Shown: positions 16,744 through 25,921, counted from the stretch's first letter. The stretch is 64,000 nucleotides of DNA from Altererythrobacter lutimaris (GCF_013371495.1 NZ_JABWTA010000001.1:1116001-1180000); one strand, 5' to 3'. Program-made: numbers and translations. Notes: generated by a model from the sequence alone, not told the origin.

Positions 16744-18222
16744 ATGTCTGAAAACAGTCATCTTGTGAAGCGTCTGCTGGGAGGGATATGCGCTGCGGCC
16801 CTAGCCGTTGGCAGCGCGGGCGTGCTTCTCGCAGAGCCCGGCAGCAATCAGGATCGCGAACGTCACGATGCCGATCGCGCGACGCGTGCTCTTGAACGCG
16901 CCGAGAGAGACGCCACAAGAGCCGCCGAGCGCGCGGCACGCGACGAAGTCCGCTATCTCGAAGATCGTGCCGAAATCCTTGAGCGCGGAGCAGACGATTC
17001 CGAACGTCAGCAGCGCGATCTTGCTCGGCTCGAAGAGGATCGCATAGAAACGCTCGCCAAAGCTCAGGAAGAAGCGATCAAGGATGCCGAAGATCTCGCT
17101 GAAGAGCTTGCAAAGGCACAAGAGGACGCCGCCGAGGACGCAGCTGATCGCGCCGAAGACGCCGCAGAATATGGCAGCAGCACCGAACTCCGCGGCTTGG
17201 CAGCTGATGAAACACCTGAATATGACGAGCGAGGTTTCCCCGTAAGGCGCGGCGAGATTGTGGGCCTCAGCTTGAGCGATGCGGAAATTGGAAGACTTCA
17301 ACAATCCGGATTTACAGTCTTGGCAAGGCAGGAATTGACAGCTCTGGGAAGCTGGATTCACCGCCTAAAGACCCCCGAAGGTTTGGATGCACCAACTGCG
17401 CTGCGGGCTGCCCAGCGAGCAGAGCCGGATGCTGTGTTTGACTACACCCATTATTACGGGCTGCAATATGTGACTTCGGGCAATCAGTCCGCTGGAACAA
17501 GTGCGGCACTTCCGCGAAAAGAGGGGCGGCTCACGATCGGAATGATCGACACGGCGATCGTGAGCCATTCTGCCCTATCTGGTGTGTCGATTACCTCGCG
17601 CGATTTCGCCGACGCTAGCGGGGTTCCGAAAGCTCATGGCACTGCTGTGGCATCAATCCTTGCGAGCGAGGGGACCCGCAAGCTCTACGTTGCCAATATC
17701 TTCAGAGGGCGCGGCACGAAGCCTTACACCTCGGCGGATAATATCGTGGCGGCGCTTAACTGGATGGTCTCGCAGAACGTTCCAGTGGTGAATATGAGCC
17801 TGGCGGGACCGCGAAATGCAATTCTGGACAGACTGATTGAGCAGGCTGTCGGCAGGGGAACCCTGATTGTAGCTGCAGCGGGCAATGGTGGTCCGTCAGC
17901 ACCGCCAGCCTATCCGGCGGCGCTTCCCCCGGTCATCGCTGTAACGGCGGTTGACCGACGCAATCGGGTGTATCGCTACGCCAATCAGGGCAACTACATC
18001 ACCGTGTCTGCTCGCGGTGTTGATGAACCGGCAGCCAGCGCACGTGGCGGTATCACCCGGTTTTCAGGAACCAGTTTTGCCACTCCCCACGTGGCGGCAT
18101 GGGTAGCGCGGTGCAAAAGCCGCCGCTCTGCAAAATCTTGTGCCAGTCGCCTGACGCGATCAGCCAAGGATCTCGGCGCGAAAGGGTATGACACCGTTTA
18201 TGGTCATGGCCTGATTCAATAA
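16744..18222 (+). CDS. Secreted S8 (subtilisin-like) serine protease with N-terminal coiled coil
   Basis: A 492-residue protein: signal peptide (about 1-30), a highly charged Arg/Glu/Ala segment at about 35-143 predicted to be a long helix or coiled coil, a linker, then an S8 domain from about 260. The triad is Asp269 (MIDTAI), His298 (AHGTAVAS) and Ser444 (SGTSFATPH), with Asn381 (AAAGNGG) as oxyanion residue. Four Arg/Lys-rich residues and two Cys lie near the C-terminus. The charged N-terminal segment replaces an ordinary propeptide. It is divergent from the ECF sigma operon and has the same promoter type, so it is a likely regulon member. Confidence 0.88.
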   Translation: MSENSHLVKRLLGGICAAALAVGSAGVLLAEPGSNQDRERHDADRATRALERAERDATRAAERAARDEVRYLEDRAEILERGADDSERQQRDLARLEEDRIETLAKAQEEAIKDAEDLAEELAKAQEDAAEDAADRAEDAAEYGSSTELRGLAADETPEYDERGFPVRRGEIVGLSLSDAEIGRLQQSGFTVLARQELTALGSWIHRLKTPEGLDAPTALRAAQRAEPDAVFDYTHYYGLQYVTSGNQSAGTSAALPRKEGRLTIGMIDTAIVSHSALSGVSITSRDFADASGVPKAHGTAVASILASEGTRKLYVANIFRGRGTKPYTSADNIVAALNWMVSQNVPVVNMSLAGPRNAILDRLIEQAVGRGTLIVAAAGNGGPSAPPAYPAALPPVIAVTAVDRRNRVYRYANQGNYITVSARGVDEPAASARGGITRFSGTSFATPHVAAWVARCKSRRSAKSCASRLTRSAKDLGAKGYDTVYGHGLIQ

Positions 18223-18227
18223 GAAAA

Positions 18228-18254
18228 GGGCGCGGAGCATTTTGCTCAGCGCCC
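18228..18254. terminator. Bidirectional terminator
   Basis: GGGCGC.GAGC..GCTC.GCGCCC forms a stem of 10 bp with one mismatch between the convergent subtilase and glycosyltransferase genes. The minus-strand side continues into CTTTTC; the plus side is less T-rich. Confidence 0.7.
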
Positions 18255-18276
18255 CTTCCCTTTGTTCGCCACTCGA

Positions 18277-20097
18277 TCAGAAGTGGAAACCGAAGCCGAA
18301 CAGCACCGGCTGAAGCCCGAACAGGCTCGCGCTTCCCAACATCACGCTTCCCACGATCAGCGCGAACGGGATCATTGTCCCAAAGCGCAGCACCTTCTGG
18401 TTCCAGCCCAGCCCGTGCAGATAAGGCTGCATGAGGAACGCCAGTGCAAGTCCTGCAAAAGCAGGCTGGAAGCTGACAAAGGCTGCCGCGAGAAACAGCG
18501 CGCCCGCGATAATCTCAAAGCTCCATGTCGCCATCGAGTCCGGGTGAGTTTCGGACAGGTAGCGATTGATCGCTGAGCCTTCCTTGCTTGCTGTGTTCGC
18601 ATGCCCTTTAACGTCGCCTGTAACCAGGAACCGCGCCTTGCCGGTCAGGCCATAGCCAGCCACACAGACAGCCGATAGCGGGCTAAGCGCAGCGTACAGC
18701 GCCGTGCTGCGTGACAGGAACCTCCACAAGCGAAGCGGCTGCTTCCAATGTTCAAGAATGAAGCAGAGGATCGGTGCAAACAATGTGAGCACTGTGATCG
18801 CGAAGAAGTCCGGTGTGAAAATGCTGGTGAGTTCGGACGGCAAGAGCCGGACCGGAACTGCGATTTCTTGCCCCGCGATCACCCATGTGAGCTCTTGCTG
18901 TTGGCCAAGGATAAAGGGCATGCCCAGCCCTGCAATCAGCATGAAGATGAAAAAGAAGAAGGTCAGCGGCAGATTGGCTGTCGGGAACAGGATATCCAGC
19001 TTCTCGATCAGCGGGATCTTGCGCGAACGGATCAGCGGCATGGTCCATTTGTGCAGAAATTCGCACGTGCCGCGCGTCCATTTGACGTGGCGCACCCGGA
19101 AAGCGCGAACAGTCTCGGGAAACGCCTCGGTGCAAACGACATCTTCGGCAAAGACTCCGTAATAACCGCGCTCGCGGATCGAGATGGCATAGGCCAGATC
19201 TTCGCTGACGATTTCATCGAATCCGCCAACCTCTTCCCAGCAACCGCGCCGCAGCAGCGCGCCATGTCCGAGGAACATCACGAAGCCGAACTTGTTGCGC
19301 AGCGGTTGATACCACTTCCAGTGCACATCAATGCCAATGCGCATGTCTTCCTGAAGCTGCGTGCTGGTTTCTTCCTCGCAGCGGTGATTGGCCTGCACGA
19401 AGCCGCATTCGGGATCGTTCTGGAGATAGGGCACAAGCTGCCGCAGGAAGCCAACTGGCAGAATTTCGTCCGCATCGACCACCGCGAAATAGGGTTCGCG
19501 AACATGTTTGGTCAGCGCATGGTTGAGATTGCCCGCCTTGAAACCGGTGCGATGCTCGCGCCTAATGACCTTCACGTTTTCCGGGTTCTCCGCAGCAAAG
19601 GCATCGACGATGGCCTGATATTCGGGATCGCTGGAATCATCGAGCAGGTAGAGCGTGAAGTTCGGGTAATCGACTTCAAGACAACTCTGCGCGCTGGCCC
19701 GCACGAAATCGTTGCAGGTTGTGTAAAGCATCGCGACCGGCGGCTGGGTGGTCGCAAAGATCGGATCAGGCTTCGTCACGAAATTGCGATAGATTGACGC
19801 GAACAGCACAACGCCAACATTGTAGAGGCCGTAGAGCCACGCAACCGGCGTAAAGAACGCGAAGTACCCAAGGATGAACCGGGCCGTCCAAGTCTCGGCG
19901 GAAAGCACGAGATCGATGAGACGCGGCCCAAACCAGATCAGGCTGGCTGTCCACGCGCCAAAGATAAACAGGAACAGCCACGGTTTGCGCTCAGGCGCAG
20001 ACCATACTTTTCCCGAAGTGGATTGCTCGGCCGAACCGGCTACGATGACGTCGGTATCATCGTTTTGCATGGATTCTTGAATGCGGCTGAGAAACAT
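18277..20097 (-). CDS. Processive GT2 polysaccharide synthase (cellulose-synthase-like)
   Basis: A 606-residue inner-membrane glycosyltransferase. Two membrane segments near residues 40-95 precede a GT2 domain at about 115-350: DDSSD (nucleotide), VVDADE (metal), SED (catalytic base in EIVSEDLAYA), and RHVKWTRG in the place of the Q/RxxRW motif. Five or more membrane segments follow. This layout is that of cellulose, mannan and related synthases that polymerise and extrude a chain. No PilZ domain or BcsB is seen. ATG 20097 follows GGGGAGG. It is 11 bases downstream of the TPR gene, clearly one operon. The polymer is unknown. Confidence 0.85.
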   Translation of the reverse strand: MFLSRIQESMQNDDTDVIVAGSAEQSTSGKVWSAPERKPWLFLFIFGAWTASLIWFGPRLIDLVLSAETWTARFILGYFAFFTPVAWLYGLYNVGVVLFASIYRNFVTKPDPIFATTQPPVAMLYTTCNDFVRASAQSCLEVDYPNFTLYLLDDSSDPEYQAIVDAFAAENPENVKVIRREHRTGFKAGNLNHALTKHVREPYFAVVDADEILPVGFLRQLVPYLQNDPECGFVQANHRCEEETSTQLQEDMRIGIDVHWKWYQPLRNKFGFVMFLGHGALLRRGCWEEVGGFDEIVSEDLAYAISIRERGYYGVFAEDVVCTEAFPETVRAFRVRHVKWTRGTCEFLHKWTMPLIRSRKIPLIEKLDILFPTANLPLTFFFFIFMLIAGLGMPFILGQQQELTWVIAGQEIAVPVRLLPSELTSIFTPDFFAITVLTLFAPILCFILEHWKQPLRLWRFLSRSTALYAALSPLSAVCVAGYGLTGKARFLVTGDVKGHANTASKEGSAINRYLSETHPDSMATWSFEIIAGALFLAAAFVSFQPAFAGLALAFLMQPYLHGLGWNQKVLRFGTMIPFALIVGSVMLGSASLFGLQPVLFGFGFHF

Positions 20098-20108
20098 CTG
20101 GGCCTCCC

Positions 20109-21479
20109 CTAGTTGCGAGGCAGGCGCAGGGTCACGCCAACCAGAACACGAGTGAAATCGACCAGTGGAGTTTCCTCACGCGCGACATTTAGGTGCACGC
20201 GGTGCCAGCCACCGATGCGGGCTGATGCGTTGCCGTAAATTGTGAAGACACCGCCATCGGCAACAGGATTGATGCTTGAAACATCGCCGCCGCCAACACC
20301 GATACCGAGCGCGAAATCGCCGGTGTTGTATTCACCGTACCCGACAACGCGCCATTCATCGTCACGGGCTGCGCCGGTCCGCGCGAGGTAAACGCTCGGC
20401 TCGAACGAGAAGCGATCGCTCACGCGGAAATTGTGACCGGCGTAGATCAGACGGTCGGTGAAGCCCTCGCTGTGCGGGCTGATCTGGCCGCCGAGCTTCG
20501 TCGCTCCGAGATCGGACAGATAGACCCCTTCGAGCTTGTAGACTTGCTGATCCTCACCAAGCGGCAAATCGCGATACCCGAATTCCGCCGAACCGATGAA
20601 GCTTTCACCAAACTGGTGAAGCCCGCCGACGAAATAGGTGGTGGCGTTCTGCCCGGTGCGTGCGAGCACAGGGTTGTCGAGCGAAAGGCCATCGTCATAG
20701 CGCGCCCAGATGCGGGTTTGGGGTGTGACCCAACTCGCTGCCTCCACCATCCTGAGGCCAGCATCGCCGCCACCAGACGTGTCACCAACCCATACCGAAA
20801 GCTCGGCCATCGCTGGATAGTCATAGGCTCGGCGCAATCCGCTCCGCGCTTCGGCATTGCCCGGATCTATCGCCTTCGCCTGCCGGAATGCTTCGGCTGA
20901 TCTGCGCGCCTGCCCCTCGGCGATGCGAGCGTTACCGACACCGACCCATGGCTCTGCGTCATCTGGAAACTCATAAGCGATCTGCTGAAAAGCGCTGGCC
21001 GCACTTTCATTCTCGCCCGCCCAATAGGCATTGTAGGCCAGACCCTTCTTCGCACCCTCGCTGTCCGGGGCAACAGCGAGCATCCGCTCAAAGTATTGCT
21101 CGGCCAAACCGTGCTTGCCGGACCAGGCGGCGATGTATCCCGCGGCGTTGAGAACGGAAAGATCATTGGGTGCAAGGCCCAACGCCCTGTTGACGTCTGC
21201 TTCTGCACGAGACCAATCTTTTTGCCAGCCATATGCGGTCGCGCGTCCAACAAGCGCGTTCAAGTTGTCCGGATCACGGGCTAGCACATTACCCCAGGCG
21301 GCGATCGCCGGCTCCGATTGCCCATCCGCCATAGCCTGCTCGGCTTCCGGCTCTTGCGCAAGGGCAATTGCTGAGGACGTGAATACGACCAACGCAACCG
21401 CGCTCATCAGGCCGAGCCGGATGCTGATCCTTTTCGCATCGCTCTTTGGAGGACTTCCAATCTCGATCGTTTGCGTCAT
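20109..21479 (-). CDS. TPR protein with YaiO/PgaA-like outer-membrane barrel
   Basis: A 456-residue protein: N-terminal hydrophobic signal/anchor at about 20-40, TPR-like repeats at about 45-210 (LARDPDNLNALVGRATAYGWQKDWSRAEADVNRALGLAP pattern), then a beta-rich C-terminal half ending VLVGVTLRLPRN. TPR plus barrel proteins such as PgaA, BcsC and YaiO carry exopolysaccharide across the periplasm and outer membrane. It starts the operon with the GT2 synthase. ATG 21479 is preferred to GTG 21488 because of GGGG spacing. An ECF-type promoter lies 35-60 bases upstream. Confidence 0.8.
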   Translation of the reverse strand: MTQTIEIGSPPKSDAKRISIRLGLMSAVALVVFTSSAIALAQEPEAEQAMADGQSEPAIAAWGNVLARDPDNLNALVGRATAYGWQKDWSRAEADVNRALGLAPNDLSVLNAAGYIAAWSGKHGLAEQYFERMLAVAPDSEGAKKGLAYNAYWAGENESAASAFQQIAYEFPDDAEPWVGVGNARIAEGQARRSAEAFRQAKAIDPGNAEARSGLRRAYDYPAMAELSVWVGDTSGGGDAGLRMVEAASWVTPQTRIWARYDDGLSLDNPVLARTGQNATTYFVGGLHQFGESFIGSAEFGYRDLPLGEDQQVYKLEGVYLSDLGATKLGGQISPHSEGFTDRLIYAGHNFRVSDRFSFEPSVYLARTGAARDDEWRVVGYGEYNTGDFALGIGVGGGDVSSINPVADGGVFTIYGNASARIGGWHRVHLNVAREETPLVDFTRVLVGVTLRLPRN

Positions 21480-21513
21480 CTGTGTCACCCCTTTTGACCA
21501 ATTGTCTTGGGCG

Positions 21514-21540
21514 ACTACGGACGCGGGGTGAGATTATTCC
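21514..21540 (-). promoter_or_regulatory. ECF-type promoter of the TPR-GT2 operon
   Basis: Minus-strand GGAAT, 16 bases, CGTAGT, matching the sigma-gene promoter in both elements and spacing. It links the polysaccharide pair to the sigma factor 5 kb away. Confidence 0.6.
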
Positions 21541-21736
21541 GCGAACTCAAAAATTGTTGATCTTTGTACTCCGCGTTCGAGTTTTGAACTGTCGGAGGGA
21601 CTCGAACTCCGGCCCTAGATCGGGACCTATCGGAGAATCTGTTTTTTTATGGCTTCGATAAGCCGTTGCACTTGCGAGAACATTTGCGATCTGGGCCGAG
21701 TCCGCAGCTGGGGGTATCGCCAGATTTCAAAGATAC

Positions 21737-21874
21737 CGAAAATACCCCCACCGCTACCCCCAAATGGCCTCGGCCTCAGGCGAACACATGCGGACGCATA
21801 CCGCTCCAAGCGGATTGGCGTGGTAGCACACTCGTTTTGGAAATCAGTGATTTGGATCGAAAATCCGGACCCAT
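21737..21874. repeat. Left-arm repeat of attachment region, copy 2
   Basis: Homologous to 13047-13182, in the same order and at a similar distance from an att-like core. Confidence 0.7.
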
Positions 21875-21907
21875 GCGAACACAAGCGAACCCATGCGGAC
21901 GCTATTT

Positions 21908-21927
21908 CCTGGTAGCGGAGGAGGGAC
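21908..21927. repeat. attL-like site: 20-bp copy of tRNA-Met 3' end
   Basis: CCTGGTAGCGGAGGAGGGAC is identical to 58452-58471, which covers the CCA end, the acceptor 3' strand and part of the T-stem of tRNA-Met. It lies at the left end of the 36.5-kb catabolic island, as expected for the displaced tRNA fragment left by integration. Confidence 0.85.
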
Positions 21928-21984
21928 AAACAACGAGGAGATAACTATATGATCTCAATTAGTATTTTTGATTTACAGCTCGCG

Positions 21985-22007
21985 AGCACCCCCAGCGATA
22001 CCCCCAA
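21985..22007. repeat. Right-arm repeat (paired CCCCC motif)
   Basis: GAGCACCCCCAGCGATAC followed by CCCCCA, related to the motif at 13323; here it lies 58 bases right of the att-like core. Confidence 0.6.
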
Positions 22008-22424
22008 GTGCTGCCCTTTGCGCCAAGTTGTTTAGCCCGTGCGGCAAGCGGATTGATCGCGGGAAAAGCGGCTCATTTTTGCGATTGTCGTACGGCAAAA
22101 TGGGAGTTGGACCGGGTCTTACGATCCTGAGCGGGGGAAGACGCGAGCCTTCGCACGAGATGTGCCTGCCAGTACCCAAAGAGTACTATCGAATGCCGGG
22201 GGGCGCTTTGATCAAGCTCCCGGAGAACCCGTGCCACGTTGAAGCGCTCAATGATCGGCATGTTTTTCTTCATAGTGACCAAGGACTGGATTTCGAGCTC
22301 GGCGGCCTGCTGAGTCCGGCATATCTGATCCCTGCACTACCATCGACAAATGGCCGCCGATCTATGAGGTAACGGACATTTACGAGATTTTCCACGCAAT
22401 TCGGACCGATTGTTGGACCGTGTC

Positions 22425-23615
22425 TCAACGGAACTGCGGACCGGACATCGCTGCATGGACCGCAAGATTTTCAGTCGTTGAGATGTTCCAACGTCCTCTT
22501 TCGAGCAATAGTTCGCGAATTGAAGCGACACCCAACAGCGCCATTGAACGAAGCAACTCATCTTTGAGTATTTCGATTGATCTTGCTACGCCAGCTTCAC
22601 CTCCAGCGGCCAACCCATAAAGGTAGGCTCGTCCACAGCTTACAGCATCTGCCCCACAGATTAGTGCCGTAAGGATGTCTGACCCACGCCTTACGCCGCT
22701 ATCGAGAATGAGAGGAACCTGTTCGCCGACCGCCTTTCTGATTGCGGGCAAGGCATCGAGGGGAGCGACATCCCGATCCAGTTGCCTTCCCCCATGGTTG
22801 CTCACTTGGATGGCATCAAAGCCGATCTCTACTGCGCGCTTCGCATCGTCAGGGTGAACGACACCTTTGAGAACAGTCGACCCCGACCAATGCGAGATGA
22901 GTTCGGCTGCATCGTCCCAGCAAAACGCTGGGTCCAACTGATCATTCACAAAATCTGCAAGACTAATAGCAGAAGTATTCTGTGACAGATTTGCATATCT
23001 GATGGGTGAGCTGGCTAGGTAGTCTAAGGTCCACCGCGGTGCCCTGAGCGCCTGTATGGTTTGTTTCAAACCAATCTTGGGAGGAATAGCAAAGCCGTTG
23101 CGATGGTCCCTTTCCCGACTGCCATGCACAGGCATGTCAACAGTGACCACCAGTGTCTCAAACCCTGCTGCTTTTGCGCGCAACAGCATTTCACGGGTAA
23201 GCTCGCGATCCTTCCAGACATAGGTTTGAAACCACTTGGGACCAGTTCCGGCAGCACAAAAGTCTTCGATGCTGGTCGAGCCCAGTGTCGATAGTCCCGA
23301 TACGATGCCAGCCTCGCCAGCCGCATGAGCGACGGCGACCTCCCCGTCGGTATGGAACAAACGGTTACCCGCTGTCGGAGAAAGAAAAAAGGGAAGCGGG
23401 CGGCGTTGGCCAAAGATCTCGATCGATGGATCTAGAGCGGACACGTCTCGCAAAACACGATGCACAAAACGATGTTTGACAAATGCGTCTACGTTGCCGG
23501 ACATTGTTACTTCGTCTTCAGCACCCCCATCAATGTAGTCGAAAACCATGCGGTGCGCGCGGCGCCTAGCAAGCTGGCGAAGATCGGCAATACTGATGCA
23601 ATCAGACAGTTTCAC
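22425..23615 (-). CDS. lldD: FMN-dependent L-lactate dehydrogenase
   Basis: A 396-residue alpha-hydroxy-acid oxidising flavoprotein. FDYIDGGAEDE lies near the N-terminus, the FMN site PTAGNRLFH near 80, the active-site His in SNHGGRQLD near 275, and the phosphate-binding DSGVRRGSD near 305. The family oxidises L-lactate, glycolate or mandelate at the inner membrane. L-Lactate is favoured because the fucose pathway of this island ends in pyruvate plus L-lactate. The start is the GTG at 23615 (first residues MKLSDC). It is last in a leftward set with kdgK and manD. Confidence 0.82.
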   Translation of the reverse strand: MKLSDCISIADLRQLARRRAHRMVFDYIDGGAEDEVTMSGNVDAFVKHRFVHRVLRDVSALDPSIEIFGQRRPLPFFLSPTAGNRLFHTDGEVAVAHAAGEAGIVSGLSTLGSTSIEDFCAAGTGPKWFQTYVWKDRELTREMLLRAKAAGFETLVVTVDMPVHGSRERDHRNGFAIPPKIGLKQTIQALRAPRWTLDYLASSPIRYANLSQNTSAISLADFVNDQLDPAFCWDDAAELISHWSGSTVLKGVVHPDDAKRAVEIGFDAIQVSNHGGRQLDRDVAPLDALPAIRKAVGEQVPLILDSGVRRGSDILTALICGADAVSCGRAYLYGLAAGGEAGVARSIEILKDELLRSMALLGVASIRELLLERGRWNISTTENLAVHAAMSGPQFR

Positions 23616-23732
23616 GGAACCTGGCCTTGTAAATGTTGGTCTGCAGGTCTGCTGGTCTTACACCCGCGCTGACCATTCCAAATATTGAAGCAATCTCGCC
23701 GAATGAAAAAGCCTCAACATTTTGGCGCTCAG

Positions 23733-24701
23733 TCATGGCGTTGAGCTCCATCGTTCTGCAAGATTTTTGGCCTCAGCATTCGAAGTACAGCTCGATGGCA
23801 TTGCATCTTGCGGGCACAAAGCTCCTTGGTGGCGAATTACTTGCCGCGCCAAATTGTTTCCATTTCTCGCTGACTCGGAGAGTGACGCACCGCCGATAAG
23901 GGCGGCTAAAAATGCGGCGTTGAAACTGTCTCCTGCTCCAGTTGTATCAACTGGGCAATTATCGGGTTGGCTTGGGATCGCGATGAGTTCTTTCCCCCGT
24001 TCCCAAAAAGCAGCGCCCTCAATTCCTCTCTTCATGACAATCAGGTTCGCTCCGGCACTGTGCCACCACTCCCCCGTTTCCTGAAGTGTTCGGTTGCCAT
24101 GCAGATCGCACTCATCTGCTTGTGTCACCAAAACGATGGAAGAGATTGGCGCTACATCCTTGTTAACCGAAATAGCTTGTTCAGGATTAGCCCACAACTG
24201 TGGGCGATAATTGGGGTCGAACACTACTTCGCCTCCGCGCGCTCGCACCTTGCTTGCGGCGTCAAGTATGAAATCGCGCTCTTCTTGGTTGAAAACTGCC
24301 AAACTTATGCCGGAGATGACCAACCAATCTGCATCGCACATGGCTTCAATTGCCGCAGCGCTACCTGGTAAGCTAAAGAAGGTTCGAGCTGCGCTATCGC
24401 CGCGCCAATAGCGAAATGTTCTTTCTCCTTTTTCATCGAGATCTATGGCATAAAGACCGGGAAGCTTGTCGCGATTAGTCAGAACATGGTCGACGGCAAC
24501 GTTCTCTGCCTGCAGCTTGGCGCGTAAACCGGCCGAATACGAATCCGCACCTAAAGCAGAGACGAAGAATGGAACGACACCGAGGCGCGCCAAGTAGACG
24601 GCGGTATTGAGTGTGTCTCCACCGTGGCCGAGCCTTATCGTGTTGTCTCCTATCGAAGCGAGTTCGATTAGCGCCTCGCCCATGACATAGACTTTGTTCA
24701 T
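23733..24701 (-). CDS. kdgK: 2-Keto-3-deoxygluconate kinase (PfkB family)
   Basis: A 322-residue PfkB/ribokinase-family kinase. The sugar-binding GGDTLNTAVYLARLG is near residue 30, and the C-terminal signature DTTGAGDSFNAAF near 255 contains the catalytic Asp. It would phosphorylate KDG to KDPG for the Entner-Doudoroff pathway. It directly follows manD, whose product is KDG. ATG 24701 is chosen since GGTGAGA lies about eight bases upstream; GTG codons at 24725 and 24716 are alternatives that would overlap manD. No KDPG aldolase is in the window. Confidence 0.85.
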   Translation of the reverse strand: MNKVYVMGEALIELASIGDNTIRLGHGGDTLNTAVYLARLGVVPFFVSALGADSYSAGLRAKLQAENVAVDHVLTNRDKLPGLYAIDLDEKGERTFRYWRGDSAARTFFSLPGSAAAIEAMCDADWLVISGISLAVFNQEERDFILDAASKVRARGGEVVFDPNYRPQLWANPEQAISVNKDVAPISSIVLVTQADECDLHGNRTLQETGEWWHSAGANLIVMKRGIEGAAFWERGKELIAIPSQPDNCPVDTTGAGDSFNAAFLAALIGGASLSESARNGNNLARQVIRHQGALCPQDAMPSSCTSNAEAKNLAERWSSTP

Positions 24702-24712
24702 TGGGCCAAGTC

Positions 24713-25921
24713 TCACCAATTCCACATCGTGCCATCTGCCAGACGTGCTACCGGCAATTGACGTGGCTCGTATGGGTATTTGGCCGCAAGGTCTTCGTCG
24801 ATTTCAACACCAAGTCCGGGACTGTCCCCCGGATGGAGATAACCATCGGCGAAGCTGTACGAATGCGGAAAAACCTCATTGGTCTCCTCAGTGTGTCGCA
24901 TGTATTCCTGGATACCAAAGTTCGGCACCCAAAGATCGAAATTGAGGGCAGCGGCCATGCAAACAGGCGATAGATCGGTCGCTCCATGACAGCCTGTGCG
25001 AACCTGATACAACGCAGCAAGCGAAGAGATTTGCTTTAAGCCAGTGATGCCTCCGGCATGAACTACAGTTGCCCTAATGTAATCTATCAATTGGTTCTCA
25101 ATCAGCTCGCGGCAATCGTGCACCGAATTGAAGATTTCACCAACAGCCAGTGGCGTGACCGTGTGTTTTCGCACCAGCCGAAAAGCTTGAGGGTTTTCAA
25201 CTGGAGTGCAATCTTCCATCCAGAAAAGACGGAATTGCTCCAAGGATTTGCCGAGCTTCGCCGCTTCGATCGGCGTCAAACGGTGGTGAACGTCGTGTAG
25301 TAGCTCAATGTCGAACCCGTGGGTTTCTCGTACCTTTTCGAAGAGCTTCGGCGCAAAGTTCAGATAGGCCGCTGTGTCCCAACGCGTCTCGGTCGGTAAG
25401 GCGCTATCAGCAGGCTCGTAATACATCTGGCCACGACCGACACCATATGCGCCTTTCACACCGGGGATACCCGACTGTACTCTGATTGCTCGATATCCGA
25501 GCTCAATGTAGCGACCAACTTCATCAATAGTTTCGTCGATATCTGGCCCATTGGCGTGACCATAGACCAATACGCCATCGCGAGATGCGCCACCCAGCAG
25601 CTGATAAACAGGCAATCCGGCTACCTTACCCTTGATGTCCCACAAAGCCATGTCGACAGCACTGATAGCCGACATAGTGACAGGTCCGCGGCGCCAGTAA
25701 GCGCCTCTGTATAGCAGCTGCCAGATATCTTCGATGCGGTGGGGATCTCGACCTAAAAGCAGCGGTACGAGATGATCTTCAAGATAGGATACGACTGCCA
25801 TTTCGCGCCCGTTCAAGGTCGCATCTCCGATTCCGGAGATTCCTTGATCGGTTTCGATCTTGAGAGTGACAAAGTTACGGCCCGGGGAAGTGACAATTAC
25901 CCTTGCGCTAGTGATCTTCAC
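24713..25921 (-). CDS. manD: D-mannonate dehydratase, enolase superfamily (ManD type)
   Basis: A 402-residue member of the mandelate-racemase group, which dehydrates D-mannonate to 2-keto-3-deoxygluconate. Arg147, Tyr159, Asp210, His212, Glu236 and Glu262 are all present at the numbering known for the Novosphingobium ManD, and a conserved His follows at 312. It replaces the unrelated iron enzyme UxuA. First gene of manD-kdgK-lldD, divergent from the uxaC operon. Confidence 0.9.
   Translation of the reverse strand: MKITSARVIVTSPGRNFVTLKIETDQGISGIGDATLNGREMAVVSYLEDHLVPLLLGRDPHRIEDIWQLLYRGAYWRRGPVTMSAISAVDMALWDIKGKVAGLPVYQLLGGASRDGVLVYGHANGPDIDETIDEVGRYIELGYRAIRVQSGIPGVKGAYGVGRGQMYYEPADSALPTETRWDTAAYLNFAPKLFEKVRETHGFDIELLHDVHHRLTPIEAAKLGKSLEQFRLFWMEDCTPVENPQAFRLVRKHTVTPLAVGEIFNSVHDCRELIENQLIDYIRATVVHAGGITGLKQISSLAALYQVRTGCHGATDLSPVCMAAALNFDLWVPNFGIQEYMRHTEETNEVFPHSYSFADGYLHPGDSPGLGVEIDEDLAAKYPYEPRQLPVARLADGTMWNW

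Larger units (their letters stand above)
21541..22424. other. Non-coding island boundary
   Basis: About 880 bases with no convincing gene. It holds the left-arm repeat (21737-21874), the 20-bp att copy (21908-21927) and the right-arm motif (21985-22007). Open frames between 21968 and 22372 show no known family and are not called. Confidence 0.65.

Noticed and set aside
18748..19797. 349-residue open frame on the plus strand
   Set aside because: It lies entirely antisense to the glycosyltransferase gene, which has clear motifs; the long frame is a codon-bias shadow.
21968..22372. 134-residue open frame at the island boundary
   Set aside because: Overlaps the arm repeat, shows no recognisable domain, and competes with a frame on the other strand.
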